Translations under genes and position numbers: made by a program
Shown: positions 47,795-56,685 of the stretch, in pieces
How the letters are laid out: each line of letters starts with the position of its first letter
How positions within the stretch are numbered: position 1 is the first letter of the stretch
Notes under the pieces: model-generated
What the model was told of the DNA's origin: nothing
Databases searched by the model: none
The model's input: only the letters and a program-made list of their open reading frames with translations
DNA from: Vibrio sp. B1FLJ16
Lineage (GTDB): Bacteria > Pseudomonadota > Gammaproteobacteria > Enterobacterales > Vibrionaceae
Length of the DNA stretch: 64,000 nucleotides
Reading direction: 5' to 3'
Assembly (NCBI RefSeq): GCF_905175385.1
Contig: NZ_HG992750.1
Coordinates: 124,001-188,000, forward strand

Positions 47795-48934
47795 TTATTC
47801 AAAAAGATATAAATAGTCGTTGTAGCCCAGTTTTGCCATTTTACTTACCGGAACAAACTTCATTGCTGCCGAGTTCATGCAATAGCGTAATCCTGTTGGT
47901 TTTGGCCCGTCTTTAAATACGTGTCCCAGGTGGGAATCTCCAAATTTGCTGCGAACCTCGGTTCTTGGGTACAACAGCTTGTAATCGGTTTTCTCCACGA
48001 TATAACCTGGATTGATAGGCTTGGTAAAGCTTGGCCAACCAGTGCCGGATTTATATTTATCTGTTGAGGAGAAAAGTGGTTCACCACTGACTATATCGAC
48101 GTAGATACCTTCTTCTTTGTTATCCCAGTACTCATTATCAAAAGGTTTTTCCGTTCCCTCTTCCTGAGTTACGTAATACTGGATCTCAGTTAAGGTGGAC
48201 TTAATCTCAGTTTGAGAAGGCTTACTGTATGCTTTCACTTTCGACAGCAGATTCTTTTCATCAATAAGCTTTCTCAGGGTTTTCGGATGCTCTGTGCGGT
48301 CATCACCAAACACTTCATCCAGATATTTATCTCGACCCGAAGCGTAGCGGTAATATTTGTATTTCAGACTGCTCTTTTTGTAATAGTCCTGATGGTACTC
48401 TTCCGCAGGATAGAATGTCTCAAACTTAATAAGCTCTGTTTTGAGTGGTTTCGGGTAGATCATCGCTTTGTCGATTTCCATCATAAACTGCTCGGCAATC
48501 TGCTTTTGCTCTGCAGTATGATAAAAAATCGCCGGGCGATACTGAGGACCACGGTCTACAAACGAGCCTTTATCGTCCGTTGGGTCTATGTGTCTGAAAA
48601 AGTAATCCAGTACCTGCTCGTAGCTCACCACTTCCGGATTATATTTCACCTCAATCACTTCAATATGGCCGCTTTTACCTGAGGACACTTGTTTGTACGT
48701 TGGGTTTTTAACGTGACCGCCTGAGTAACCGGATACAACGTCCAATACGCCGGGCAGTTGTTCTAGATCTGATTCCGTACACCAAAAACAGCCACCTGCG
48801 AGTGTGGTGACTTCAGTGTTAGCTGATGTATTAGTTTTGGGCATTGTATCCGCGAGAGCGGTTTTACTCAGCAATAGAAACAAGACCGGAAGCGCGAAAG
48901 AGAATCCGATTAGTCGCTTAGATAACATTTTCAT
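47795..48934 (-). CDS. msrAB: Bifunctional methionine sulfoxide reductase MsrA/MsrB, exported
   Basis: The 379-residue fusion repairs both stereoisomers of oxidised methionine. A signal peptide (residues 1-28, ending TALAD) places it in the periplasm. The MsrA domain has the catalytic GCFWC at about residues 48-52 and [15 protein letters not shown]. The MsrB domain, from about residue 235, has the [24 protein letters not shown] and catalytic RYCMNSAAM motifs. MsrB lacks the CxxC zinc pairs, as far as I can see. GAGG lies five bases before the ATG. Its stop is 4 bp from repeat B. Confidence 0.93.
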   Translation of the reverse strand: MKMLSKRLIGFSFALPVLFLLLSKTALADTMPKTNTSANTEVTTLAGGCFWCTESDLEQLPGVLDVVSGYSGGHVKNPTYKQVSSGKSGHIEVIEVKYNPEVVSYEQVLDYFFRHIDPTDDKGSFVDRGPQYRPAIFYHTAEQKQIAEQFMMEIDKAMIYPKPLKTELIKFETFYPAEEYHQDYYKKSSLKYKYYRYASGRDKYLDEVFGDDRTEHPKTLRKLIDEKNLLSKVKAYSKPSQTEIKSTLTEIQYYVTQEEGTEKPFDNEYWDNKEEGIYVDIVSGEPLFSSTDKYKSGTGWPSFTKPINPGYIVEKTDYKLLYPRTEVRSKFGDSHLGHVFKDGPKPTGLRYCMNSAAMKFVPVSKMAKLGYNDYLYLFE

Positions 48935-49059
48935 AGCATCCTCTATGATTATTTTTTCAACTGTTACGTAAGTAGAAAGGTAACAGAGCGAAAAAATTGC
49001 ATTGTTTTTAAAATATACGTTGTCCTTTTTTCTGGCAAAGATAGAGTATCGCCATGTAA

Positions 49060-49111
49060 TACACCCAAGTTATTCTCGCTGAACCGAGTATCTTGAGGCT
49101 ACTTGGGTATA
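49060..49111. repeat. Short form of the TATACCC repeat, copy C (52 bp)
   Basis: The ends TACACCCAAGTTATTCTCG and TACTTGGGTATA form an inverted repeat like the ends of copies A and B, with only a short interior (CTGAACCGAGTATCTTGAGG). It lies 48 bp before the osmC-like start, in its leader or promoter. Confidence 0.7.
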
Positions 49112-49158
49112 CTCCGCTTATGTTTAGAATGAGCCGGCAAAGAAATATGAGGAAAACC

Positions 49159-49557
49159 ATGCAAGCAGAAGTTAAATGGGTCGAAGATTTTAAGTTCCTG
49201 GGCCAGTCTCAGTCCGGTCACTCAGTTGTGATGGACGGCAATGGTGGTGCAACCGCCCCAAGCCCTATGGAAATGGTTCTGATGGCTGCTGGTGGTTGTA
49301 GCTCTGTGGATGTTGTAGATGGGTTGAAATCGGCAGATCAAAAGGTAACCGCAGTTAACGCTAGGTTAACCACAGAGCGCCGCGAAACAGCACCACGCAT
49401 TTTTACTCAGGTAAACATCCATTTCGAAGTGTCTGGCGAAGATCTTGACTCAGAGATCGTGGCAAAAGTAGCCGCTGATTCACTGGAAAAATACTGCTCA
49501 GTCTGCTTAATGCTCGGTCAGGGTGTTGAGATGACTCACAGCTGGGAAATTGTGTAG
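49159..49557 (+). CDS. OsmC family protein (YhfA-like)
   Basis: This 132-residue protein of the OsmC/Ohr superfamily starts MQAEVKWVEDFKFLGQSQSGH. The conserved PSPMEMVLMAAGGCSSVDVV holds the first redox cysteine at about residue 53, and EKYCSVCLML holds the second pair. The length and start match E. coli YhfA rather than Ohr or OsmC. A role in peroxide stress is suggested by the family only. The ATG at 49159 has GAGGAAAA before it; the frame extends back to 49093 into repeat C. A terminator follows. Confidence 0.87.
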   Translation: MQAEVKWVEDFKFLGQSQSGHSVVMDGNGGATAPSPMEMVLMAAGGCSSVDVVDGLKSADQKVTAVNARLTTERRETAPRIFTQVNIHFEVSGEDLDSEIVAKVAADSLEKYCSVCLMLGQGVEMTHSWEIV

Positions 49558-49590
49558 GTCTCGCAGAACTTAAAAATTCAGAAAACAGGA

Positions 49591-49622
49591 AAGAGAAAAG
49601 CGCTGGCTTTTCTCTTTTTTTA
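49591..49622 (+). terminator. Rho-independent terminator of the osmC-like gene
   Basis: An 11 bp stem (AAGAGAAAAGC with GCTTTTCTCTT) around a GCTG loop is followed by a run of seven or more T. Confidence 0.9.
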
Positions 49623-49690
49623 TTCCTCAGATCACGTACTGTAAACGCGATAAATTCTCGCTGAACAAGCTAAAGTAGTAAGGTTTTTCG

Positions 49691-50245
49691 ATGACAGAAC
49701 TAGAAAAAATGATGTCTGGTCAAGTGTTTAATGGTATGGATGAATCAATTGATACCATTAGGACTCATGCCACGCATGCATTACGTGCACTTAACAACAA
49801 TACCGATGAGAGTAAACGTTTCGAGTTGCAAAAGGAGCTGTTTGGTAAAGCGGGTTTGTGTATTGTTCAGGCTCCGTTTCATTGTGAGTTTGGTAAAACG
49901 ATTGAAATTGGCGAAGAGACTTTTATCAACATGAATGTGGTAATGCTCGATGGCGCAAAAATTACCATTGGCAACAATGTGCTGATCGGTCCAAGCGCTC
50001 AGTTTTACACCGCTTCACATTCTCTGGATTATCGCAGTCGTCGTCGCTGGGAAACCTTTTGTAAACCTATCACTATTGAAGACGATGTATGGATTGGCGG
50101 GAACTCTGTTATCAACCAAGGTGTTACGATTGGTGCGCGCTCCGTTATTGCTGCTAACTCTGTGGTGAACAGTGACGTACCGCCAGACTGTCTGTATGGT
50201 GGCACACCAGCGAAATTAATACGTCGTTTGGATGAAGAGTCTTAA
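49691..50245 (+). CDS. Maa/LacA-like sugar O-acetyltransferase
   Basis: The 184-residue protein has an N-terminal Mac domain (EKMMSGQVFNGMDESI) and left-handed hexapeptide repeats from about residue 70 to 165 (IEIGEETFINMNVVMLDG, ITIGNNVLIGPSAQFYTASHSLDY, IGGNSVINQGVTIGARSVIAANSVV). The catalytic histidine is in YTASHSLD. It resembles maltose and galactoside acetyltransferases, which use acetyl-CoA. The acceptor is unknown. It is monocistronic. Confidence 0.88.
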   Translation: MTELEKMMSGQVFNGMDESIDTIRTHATHALRALNNNTDESKRFELQKELFGKAGLCIVQAPFHCEFGKTIEIGEETFINMNVVMLDGAKITIGNNVLIGPSAQFYTASHSLDYRSRRRWETFCKPITIEDDVWIGGNSVINQGVTIGARSVIAANSVVNSDVPPDCLYGGTPAKLIRRLDEES

Positions 50246-50552
50246 GCTGCTAAGTAAAAAGATATTCACCGATAACAGGTTGGGTTGGTAGTCACCTGAC
50301 CTGCTATTTATGTTCCTTCAAATTGTCCGTTCCGTGCCTCAACAAGATATTTACTCCTGCACTCCCTATCCTTCGTTAAATATTTTTAAATAATGCGGTC
50401 TGGTCGACTTTGATGATTCTGCTGTCTCACTCCCGAACTAAGTTGCTGATTGTAAAGTACGCTAAAATGTATGGGTTGTATTTATTATTGTGCAAAAAGC
50501 CTATGCGCCAAAACTGCGCTTAGACGAATTTATAAGTTCTGGAGAGAAGAGT
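50246..50552. other. Intergenic region without recognised gene
   Basis: About 307 bp lie between the acetyltransferase gene and the frameshifted DUF805 gene. A weak hairpin (CAGGT with ACCTG, near 50276-50302) is the only structure seen. It probably carries the terminator and the DUF805 promoter. Confidence 0.4.
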
Positions 50553-50916
50553 ATGGAATGGTATTTAGCCGTCCTAAAAAAAATATGCAGTATTTACAGG
50601 GAGAGCAAGGCGAAAAGAGTATTGGATGTTTTTTCTTTTCAATATTCTTATCACTATTGTTTTAGAGTTCTTGGACGGATTATTAGGCACGACGTTTATC
50701 GGTGCTGTGTACGGCCTAGCAGTGTTAATTCCCGGTATAGCGGTTACCGTTCGTCGATTACACGATATTGGACGTACGGGTTGGTGGGCGTTAATTGGGT
50801 TGATACCGGTGATTGGTTTTATCGTACTGATTATATTTGCGGCGACTGACGGTGATAAAGGCAGTAACGAATATGGTCTTGACCCGAAAGAGACAGGTGA
50901 ACCATTTGTCTCATAA
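50553..50916 (+). pseudogene. DUF805 membrane protein, frameshifted at an A8 run
   Basis: The frame starts at ATG 50553 (GGAG eight bases upstream) with MEWYLAVLKK. It then meets a run of eight A at 50576-50583. With one A removed, translation continues as YAVFTGRARRKEYWMFFLFN, then with the downstream frame ILITIVLEFLDGLLG, GIAVTVRRLHDIGRTGWWALIGLIPVIG and DGDKGSNEYGLDPK, a complete DUF805 protein of about 120 residues with three membrane helices. As written, the frame shifts into unrelated residues. It could be a sequencing error, a true mutation, phase variation or a slippage site. Confidence 0.85.
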
Positions 50917-50938
50917 CTCTCTTTGAACAAGGATTGGA

Positions 50939-51415
50939 ATGAAGCCAGATTTATACGGTGATCGCGTCATTTTAAGAACGATTCGAGCCGATGATGCTTA
51001 CGATCTGTTTGAGATTTATGGTCATGAACAGACCATGCAATTTGCCTCAGACCCAACATTTACGAGTTTGGACATGATTCACCAGATGCTGGAGAGCGTG
51101 GTGCTGTTAGAAAAACTCAATCAGTCTCTGGAATGGGCGATAGTTGAAAGAACGTCAGACAAAGTGATTGGTGTTTGTGGCTTACATGCGTTCAGTGCGT
51201 GCCGTACTTCTTGTGAGGTTGGGTGTCTTCTTAACGTTAGTTACTGGAAGCACGACTTTATGTCTGAAGCTTTGGGTTTGTTGTTCTTACACGCTAAGTC
51301 ATTAGGTATAAATCAGCTAATTGCTGATATCGATAAAGGTAACTTCCGTTCTCAGGCTATGTTTGAAAAACTGGGGTTCGTACCCCAAGATGGGCTTTAT
51401 TATTACTCGTTGTGA
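50939..51415 (+). CDS. GNAT-family N-acetyltransferase (RimJ/RimL-like)
   Basis: The 158-residue protein has the GNAT fold with beta-strand pattern LYGDRVILRTIRADDAYDLFE at the N-terminus, IVERTSDKVIGVCGLHAF in the centre, and CEVGCLLNVSYWKHDFMSEALGLLFLHA. The acetyl-CoA loop region is then followed by the typical NFRSQAMFEKLGFV. It resembles RimJ/RimL-type enzymes. The acceptor is unknown. It lies 22 bp after the DUF805 gene and is probably co-transcribed with it. Confidence 0.85.
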   Translation: MKPDLYGDRVILRTIRADDAYDLFEIYGHEQTMQFASDPTFTSLDMIHQMLESVVLLEKLNQSLEWAIVERTSDKVIGVCGLHAFSACRTSCEVGCLLNVSYWKHDFMSEALGLLFLHAKSLGINQLIADIDKGNFRSQAMFEKLGFVPQDGLYYYSL

Positions 51416-51466
51416 GAATTTACAAACTCATTTGGTTCGTTTCAGGTGTTCACTGAGCTCAAGGCT

Positions 51467-51503
51467 AAAGGCCTGCAAACAAGTCGTTCGCAGGCCTTTT
51501 TTA
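51467..51503 (+). terminator. Rho-independent terminator of the GNAT gene
   Basis: A 10 bp stem (AAAGGCCTGC with GCAGGCCTTT) with a 13-base loop is followed by a T-rich tail (TTTATTTG). It is convergent with the next gene. Confidence 0.85.
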
Positions 51504-51535
51504 TTTGCAATTAGCTGGCTGAATATGAAGTTTAG

Positions 51536-51940
51536 TTAGGCTTGTTCGCGGTTGATTTCCGGCGAGAGGATCCACTCAGCACTATCATTGAGTACATCCA
51601 TCTTGGTGATTTTCCCGTTACGTACCTCAAAACGGTCGGTGTAGCGGTTACCGTCAAAGTGACGACCATCTTTCCATTGCCCATACAAGTAGCCGATGGA
51701 ATAAACCACACAATGATCCTCTTTCTGCATCGCATCGTACTGGACGATATTCTTTTTTACCCACTCATATCGTTGCTGATTAAATGCCGTGATTGCCTGG
51801 GCATTTTCCATCTCTCTGCGTCCGGTGAACGTAATTTTTACGTCGCTATCCATGTACGTAGCAGCGGTGTCCGGATCTGGAATCATTGACGCTTCTAAAA
51901 ACTTACTCACGACTTCTATTGCTTTATCTACTTCTGTCAT
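51536..51940 (-). CDS. SnoaL-like/nuclear transport factor 2-like protein
   Basis: This 134-residue alpha+beta-barrel protein starts MTEVDKAIEVVSKFLEAS. The ATG at 51940 follows AAGGACATAGAT; the frame extends back to 51982. Family features are the N-terminal helices, DVKITFTGRREMENA, and the strands CVVYSIGYLYGQWKDG, NRYTDRFEVRNGKITKMDVLND. Members are often enzymes of small-molecule metabolism or ligand-binding proteins. It is divergent from the ABC transporter operon, with 163 bp between, so the two may share control. Confidence 0.8.
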   Translation of the reverse strand: MTEVDKAIEVVSKFLEASMIPDPDTAATYMDSDVKITFTGRREMENAQAITAFNQQRYEWVKKNIVQYDAMQKEDHCVVYSIGYLYGQWKDGRHFDGNRYTDRFEVRNGKITKMDVLNDSAEWILSPEINREQA

Positions 51941-52050
51941 ATCTATGTCCTTGTTGTATACATTTGGTGCAAACTTATCCACTTTGGATCATTTTTGTGC
52001 ACATTTTTACGCTAATTCACCGAAAATCAGGGCTTTTCGTCTGGCATCTT

Positions 52051-52085
52051 AATTGCTAGCAATAATTGTGCAATAGCTAGCAATT
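52051..52085. promoter_or_regulatory. Inverted repeat upstream of the amidohydrolase/ABC operon
   Basis: AATTGCTAGC at 52051-52060 and GCTAGCAATT at 52076-52085 are perfect complements separated by 15 bp, and the first half itself contains the palindrome TTGCTAGCAA. It lies 18 bp before the first transporter start codon and just beyond the promoter region. It could be the operator of the GntR/FCD regulator encoded at the operon end. Confidence 0.55.
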
Positions 52086-52103
52086 AATGAGAGGAGGGAT
52101 TTT

Positions 52104-53288
52104 ATGAAGCGTTTAACAATGAAGAAATTGGTGAACAAAGGATTAAAGGTTGGGGTTGGCACGGTGCTTTCGTTAAGTGCTATCTCTGCTTATGCCGTTG
52201 AGCCTATCAAAGTGGGTCTGGTAGCCGCACTCTCCGGACAGTCTGCAAAGTCAGGGGAGGCGATAACACGAGGCTTAGAGGTTGCGATTGATGAAATTAA
52301 CTCGGCTGGTGGCGTACTTGGACGTCCGTTAGAGCTTGTGCGTCGTGACGATGAAAGTAATCCGTCTAAAGGTTTACTGGCCGCCCGCGAACTGATTCAG
52401 AAGGAAGATGTGGCTGTGTTGTTTGGCGGGCTGGATACGCCAGTTTCATTAGCCATTGTTCCTGTCGCCAATAAGATGAAAATGCCTTTCATGGGCGTAT
52501 GGGCTGCCGGGACACCGATTACGAAAAATGGCGCGAAAGAGAACTATGTTTTCCGTGTTTCTGCGGTTGATGAAGTCGTCGACGAAGCCTTAGTGCAGTA
52601 CGCCATCGACAAATACGAAATGAAAAAGCCGGGCATGCTACTGATTAATAACCCGTGGGGCGAATCTAATGAGAAAGGGTTTCGTCTCGCGCTTGAAGCT
52701 CGCGGTATGGAATACACCGGTATCGAACGAATTGAATCTGGTGACGTAGATTTGGTTCCACAGTTAACCCGACTAAAAGAGAAAGGCACTGACACCTTGT
52801 TGATGGTCGCTAACGTAGCCCCTTCAGCTCAGGTAGTTAAGTCGCTTGAGCGTATGGGCTGGGACGTACCTGTGGTTTCACACTGGGGACCTGCTGGCGG
52901 TCGTTTTGGCGAACTTGCTGGACCAACCGCTGATCGTGTGCACTTTATTCAAACCTTTACGTTTACCGATACTAAATCAGGAAAAGGCGGTGACGTGTTT
53001 GCCAAGCTGCAGGCTAAGTTCCCGGAAATTAAAACCGTTGCTGACGTGACACCAGCAGTGGGAATTGCCAATGCCTATGATGCGATGCATCTGACAGCGA
53101 TGGCGATTGAAAATGCCGGTTCGACAAAAGGCAGTGATATTCGTTCGGGTTACTACCGTATCGATGACTACAAGGGCTTGATCAAGGACTTCAAACGCCC
53201 ATTCAGTGAAACACAACATGATGCGATCGGCGCGAAAGATTATGTGTTCACTCACTTCGTAAACGACCAAATTGTACCTGTGCAATAA
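52104..53288 (+). CDS. ABC transporter periplasmic binding protein (LivK-like)
   Basis: The 394-residue protein belongs to the branched-chain amino acid/amide-type binding proteins (Peripla_BP_6). It has a signal peptide (residues 1-32, ending ISAYAVE) and then IKVGLVAALSGQSAKSGEAITRGLEVAIDEINSAGGVLGR, the canonical start. The gene opens a five-gene operon with a LivH-type permease, a LivM-G-F fusion and an amidohydrolase. GGAGGG precedes the ATG. The substrate is probably a nitrogen compound handled by the amidohydrolase rather than a branched-chain amino acid. Confidence 0.9.
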   Translation: MKRLTMKKLVNKGLKVGVGTVLSLSAISAYAVEPIKVGLVAALSGQSAKSGEAITRGLEVAIDEINSAGGVLGRPLELVRRDDESNPSKGLLAARELIQKEDVAVLFGGLDTPVSLAIVPVANKMKMPFMGVWAAGTPITKNGAKENYVFRVSAVDEVVDEALVQYAIDKYEMKKPGMLLINNPWGESNEKGFRLALEARGMEYTGIERIESGDVDLVPQLTRLKEKGTDTLLMVANVAPSAQVVKSLERMGWDVPVVSHWGPAGGRFGELAGPTADRVHFIQTFTFTDTKSGKGGDVFAKLQAKFPEIKTVADVTPAVGIANAYDAMHLTAMAIENAGSTKGSDIRSGYYRIDDYKGLIKDFKRPFSETQHDAIGAKDYVFTHFVNDQIVPVQ

Positions 53289-53335
53289 AGCAAAGCAGTA
53301 AGTCACTAGGTCAATGATAAGGAGAGCGTGAAACA

Positions 53336-54205
53336 ATGTTAACCGCTGCAGTCATTACCGGGCTAGGTTTGGGAAGCATGTATGCTCTCCTTGCTCTCGG
53401 GTTTCATATCACTTACATCGTTAGTAAGACGGTCAACTTTTCTCAGGGCAGCGCTATGATGCTCGGAGCGGTACTGTCGTATACCTTGTGTATCACTTGG
53501 GGAATGCCCTACTGGATAGCGTTTTGTGTCACCTTGATGTTGAGTGCGCTATACGGTCTGGTTATTGAAAGATTCCTCGTCCGTCCGTTTGCCAGTAAAG
53601 GATCGGACGCCTGGCTGATGGCGACTGTGGCGGGAGGCATTCTGATTGATAACGCCGTCATGTTTACATTTGGTAAAGAGCCTCGCCAGTTCAGCAATGC
53701 ATTTGCGACGACCAGCGTTGATTTGTTTGGTAGTGGTGTTTATGCCTTACAAATCATCATTCCTGTCGTTGGTGTCATTATCGCTTTGCTGCTTGCCTTT
53801 GCCGTGCGTCATACCCGCTTGGGGAAAGTACTGCAGGCTTGTGTGCAAAACCCGAACTCAGCACAGCTAATGGGTATTAATGTTGGCCGCGTGGTTGCAG
53901 CAAGTTTTGCGGTGTCCACCGTGCTTGCAGCCATTGCCGGAATTTTGATCGCCCCTTTGTATGCCGTTCATTCGGATATGGGAACCTTGTTTGGCCTGAA
54001 AGCATTTGCGGTCGCGATTTTGGGCGGCATTACCAGTGCTTCTGGCGTGTTTACCGCCGGGATTATTTTTGGCTTGGTAGAAGCAATTGTCACTGTTTAT
54101 CTTGGCTCTGCATTTACACAGATAATCACCTTTACTCTCGTCATTTTTGCCCTGGCTGTGAAACCTAATGGATTGTTTGTCAGAGGCCAGGAGATCAAAG
54201 TATGA
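53336..54205 (+). CDS. LivH-type permease
   Basis: The 289-residue inner-membrane permease starts MLTAAVITGLGLGSMYALLALGFHITYIV and has about eight hydrophobic segments. The family signature is seen near RLGKVLQACVQNPNSAQLMGIN (about residue 160-180) and FGLKAFAVAILGGITSASGV (about 218-238). It lies 47 bp after the binding-protein gene and overlaps the next gene by four bases. It forms the translocation pore with the LivM-like half of the next protein. Confidence 0.9.
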   Translation: MLTAAVITGLGLGSMYALLALGFHITYIVSKTVNFSQGSAMMLGAVLSYTLCITWGMPYWIAFCVTLMLSALYGLVIERFLVRPFASKGSDAWLMATVAGGILIDNAVMFTFGKEPRQFSNAFATTSVDLFGSGVYALQIIIPVVGVIIALLLAFAVRHTRLGKVLQACVQNPNSAQLMGINVGRVVAASFAVSTVLAAIAGILIAPLYAVHSDMGTLFGLKAFAVAILGGITSASGVFTAGIIFGLVEAIVTVYLGSAFTQIITFTLVIFALAVKPNGLFVRGQEIKV

Positions 54206-56685
54206 GTATGACAGGAACAAAATCGTGGTTATTAGTCGCAGTCGCCACGTTAGTAGGTTCGCTCTTGTGTTTCTTACTCGACAGTTACTCGCTATTGGTG
54301 TTTACCTTATGTGTCATCACTGCTTTAGTAGGCGTCGGACTGAACATTTTAATGGGTATGAGCGGCCAGATAAGTTTTGGCCACATTGCCTTTTATGCCA
54401 TAGGCGCTTACATCAGTGCGCTCCTGCTATTAAATGATGTGCCGTTTGGATTAGCCGTGCTGTCTGCCGCTTTGGTTTGTGGTGTTATTGGCGCCTTGTT
54501 AGCGATACCGGCCATGCGTGTGAGTGGCCCTTATTTAGCTATGATCACTATCGCTTTTGCTTTTGTGGTTCATCATGGCCTGATGGAGTGGCGTGATGTT
54601 ACCGGGGGAGCCAACGGCTTAATGGGCATCCCTATGCCTGAACTCGGTGATTTGGAAGCAGAGCGATTACTTGCATTGATCGGCGTGACGATTTTAGGAG
54701 TGTCTTTACTGGTCTACCAACATCTCTATTCGAGCGGATGGGGAAAAGCAATGCGAGCGGTAAAATCGAGCCCGATCGCAGCACGTTCGCTTGGTTTTAA
54801 TCCAGTGCAGACACAAACGCTCGCCTTTGCCATCTCGGCGCTGTTCGCCGGTCTTGCTGGCGCCATGATCCCACCGCTGATGATGTATATCAGCCCAAGT
54901 ACTTTTCCTTTTACTCAGTCGATTTTGTTCGTTTTGGTGGTGATCCTTGGTGGGGTGGGCACACTGTGGGGCCCCGTCATTGGTGCAGCGATTGTCGTTT
55001 TGTTGCCAGAACTTCTTGCTCCGCTGGCAGAGTACCGTCTGCTTATCTTCGCAGTACTTTTACTTGCCGTACTTTGGGGTGCACCTAGAGGACTACTTGG
55101 TGAGATCAGCGCGAAGTTTCGCCGTACTGCAACACAACTGCCACCTAAATCAGTGAATCGTCACCTGATTGGTACATTTTATGACCGAGCTGATAACGGA
55201 GTCAGTGGCTTATTGGTCGACGATATCAGTATCAGCTTTGGTGGTGTTGCTGCGGCACAAGGCGTCAGCTTTGAAGCGCCTCTGGGTAAAGTCACCAGTA
55301 TTATTGGTCCAAATGGTGCTGGTAAGACAACGGTACTCAATATGATCAGTGGTTTCTACAAACCGGATCAAGGTAGTGTGCAGCTCAATCAAGAGTTGGC
55401 TGGCCTGAGTGCGCATAAAATTGCTCGTTGTGGCATTTCCCGTACTTACCAAACCAGCCAGTTGTTTGACAGTATGTCGGTGTTGGAAAATCTCCTCGCG
55501 GCAATGCAACAAGGCAGCATCGGGCATCCGTTTTACGCCGAACAAGCGGGGCAACGCGAACTTACCTTAAACCTGCTTGCGCTGGTGGGTTATCGAGGTT
55601 CGATTAACACTCCGGCTCAGGATTTACCTCATGTTGACCGACGTCTGGTTGAAATAGCTCGTTCACTAGCGACCTGTCCCTGGGTTCTGCTGCTGGATGA
55701 ACCTGCCGCGGGGTTAAGCCGTGAAGATACCGATCAGCTGGCTGGGCTTATCAAGTCCATTGCAGGCTTTGGTATTGCGGTCATTCTGGTTGAACATGAC
55801 ATGAAACTCGTGATGGGGGTGAGTGACCAAATTCTGGTGTTAGACGCTGGAAAACCGATCGCGTTGGGTGAACCTAAACAGATTCAGAACAATGAGAAGG
55901 TCATTGCTGCCTATCTTGGCGCGACCAATTATGAGGCTCCGCAACGAGCTGAAAAATGGCGAGCCACCAGAGAGTCAGTACTGTTCACCAAAGGCTTGAC
56001 CATAGATTATGGCGCGTCACCTGTGGTTGAAGGTGTCGATGTTGAAGTCAATCCGGGCGAGTGTGTGGCGATTTTAGGGGCGAATGGCGCTGGTAAAAGC
56101 AGCATCTTGCAAGCGATGGCTGGTCTGAAAAAAGCGGGAGCAGGAACCATCGGCTTAGACGATAGCTATATTCATGAGCTTAATGCCAATCAAATCGCTA
56201 AACGCGGCTTAGCATTGGTGCCGGAAGGTCGTCAGTTATTTGGTGAATTGTCCGTGAAAGACAACCTACTGATGGGGGCTTACTCAAGACAGGACAATCT
56301 CGATCCTGAGTCTGAAATTGAAGCTATTTTGCAGCGTTTTCCTCGCTTACGGGACAGAATCGACAGCCCAGCAGGACTGCTGTCTGGTGGTGAACAGCAG
56401 ATGGTTGCTGTCGGCCGCGCCCTTATGGCCAAGCCGAGAATTTTGCTGTTGGATGAACCTTCACTTGGCTTAGCTCCTTCTATGATCGGTGAACTGTATG
56501 ATGCACTGGCGCAGCTTCGTGATGACGGAGTCACCATTCTGTTAGTCGATCAAATGGCTAACTTAGCGTTACAGATTGCCGATCGTGCCTACGTTCTCGA
56601 AACCGGGAAAGTCGTGCAATCAGGCACTGCGGAGCAGCTATTGTCCGATTCTGAATTAGAAAAAGCATACATGGGGGCAGGTTAA
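54202..56685 (+). CDS. LivM-LivG-LivF fusion: permease plus two ATP-binding domains
   Basis: This 827-residue polypeptide has three parts. Residues 1-310 are a LivM-type permease (NILMGMSGQISFGHIAFYAIGAY, LGGVGTLWGPVIGA). Residues about 335-580 are a LivG-type ATPase with Walker A GPNGAGKTT at about 368 and LLLDEPAAGL at about 495. Residues about 590-827 are a LivF-type ATPase with GANGAGKSS at about 625, LSGGEQ at about 727 and LLLDEPSLGL. Usually these are three genes. In the first ATPase the signature is LPHVD instead of LSGGQ or LSYGQ. It overlaps both neighbours by one to four bases. Confidence 0.92.
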   Translation: MSMTGTKSWLLVAVATLVGSLLCFLLDSYSLLVFTLCVITALVGVGLNILMGMSGQISFGHIAFYAIGAYISALLLLNDVPFGLAVLSAALVCGVIGALLAIPAMRVSGPYLAMITIAFAFVVHHGLMEWRDVTGGANGLMGIPMPELGDLEAERLLALIGVTILGVSLLVYQHLYSSGWGKAMRAVKSSPIAARSLGFNPVQTQTLAFAISALFAGLAGAMIPPLMMYISPSTFPFTQSILFVLVVILGGVGTLWGPVIGAAIVVLLPELLAPLAEYRLLIFAVLLLAVLWGAPRGLLGEISAKFRRTATQLPPKSVNRHLIGTFYDRADNGVSGLLVDDISISFGGVAAAQGVSFEAPLGKVTSIIGPNGAGKTTVLNMISGFYKPDQGSVQLNQELAGLSAHKIARCGISRTYQTSQLFDSMSVLENLLAAMQQGSIGHPFYAEQAGQRELTLNLLALVGYRGSINTPAQDLPHVDRRLVEIARSLATCPWVLLLDEPAAGLSREDTDQLAGLIKSIAGFGIAVILVEHDMKLVMGVSDQILVLDAGKPIALGEPKQIQNNEKVIAAYLGATNYEAPQRAEKWRATRESVLFTKGLTIDYGASPVVEGVDVEVNPGECVAILGANGAGKSSILQAMAGLKKAGAGTIGLDDSYIHELNANQIAKRGLALVPEGRQLFGELSVKDNLLMGAYSRQDNLDPESEIEAILQRFPRLRDRIDSPAGLLSGGEQQMVAVGRALMAKPRILLLDEPSLGLAPSMIGELYDALAQLRDDGVTILLVDQMANLALQIADRAYVLETGKVVQSGTAEQLLSDSELEKAYMGAG

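Noticed and set aside
48212..48682. 156-codon plus-strand frame inside msrAB
   Set aside because: It is antisense to a gene with clear motifs and has no recognisable domain or start signal.
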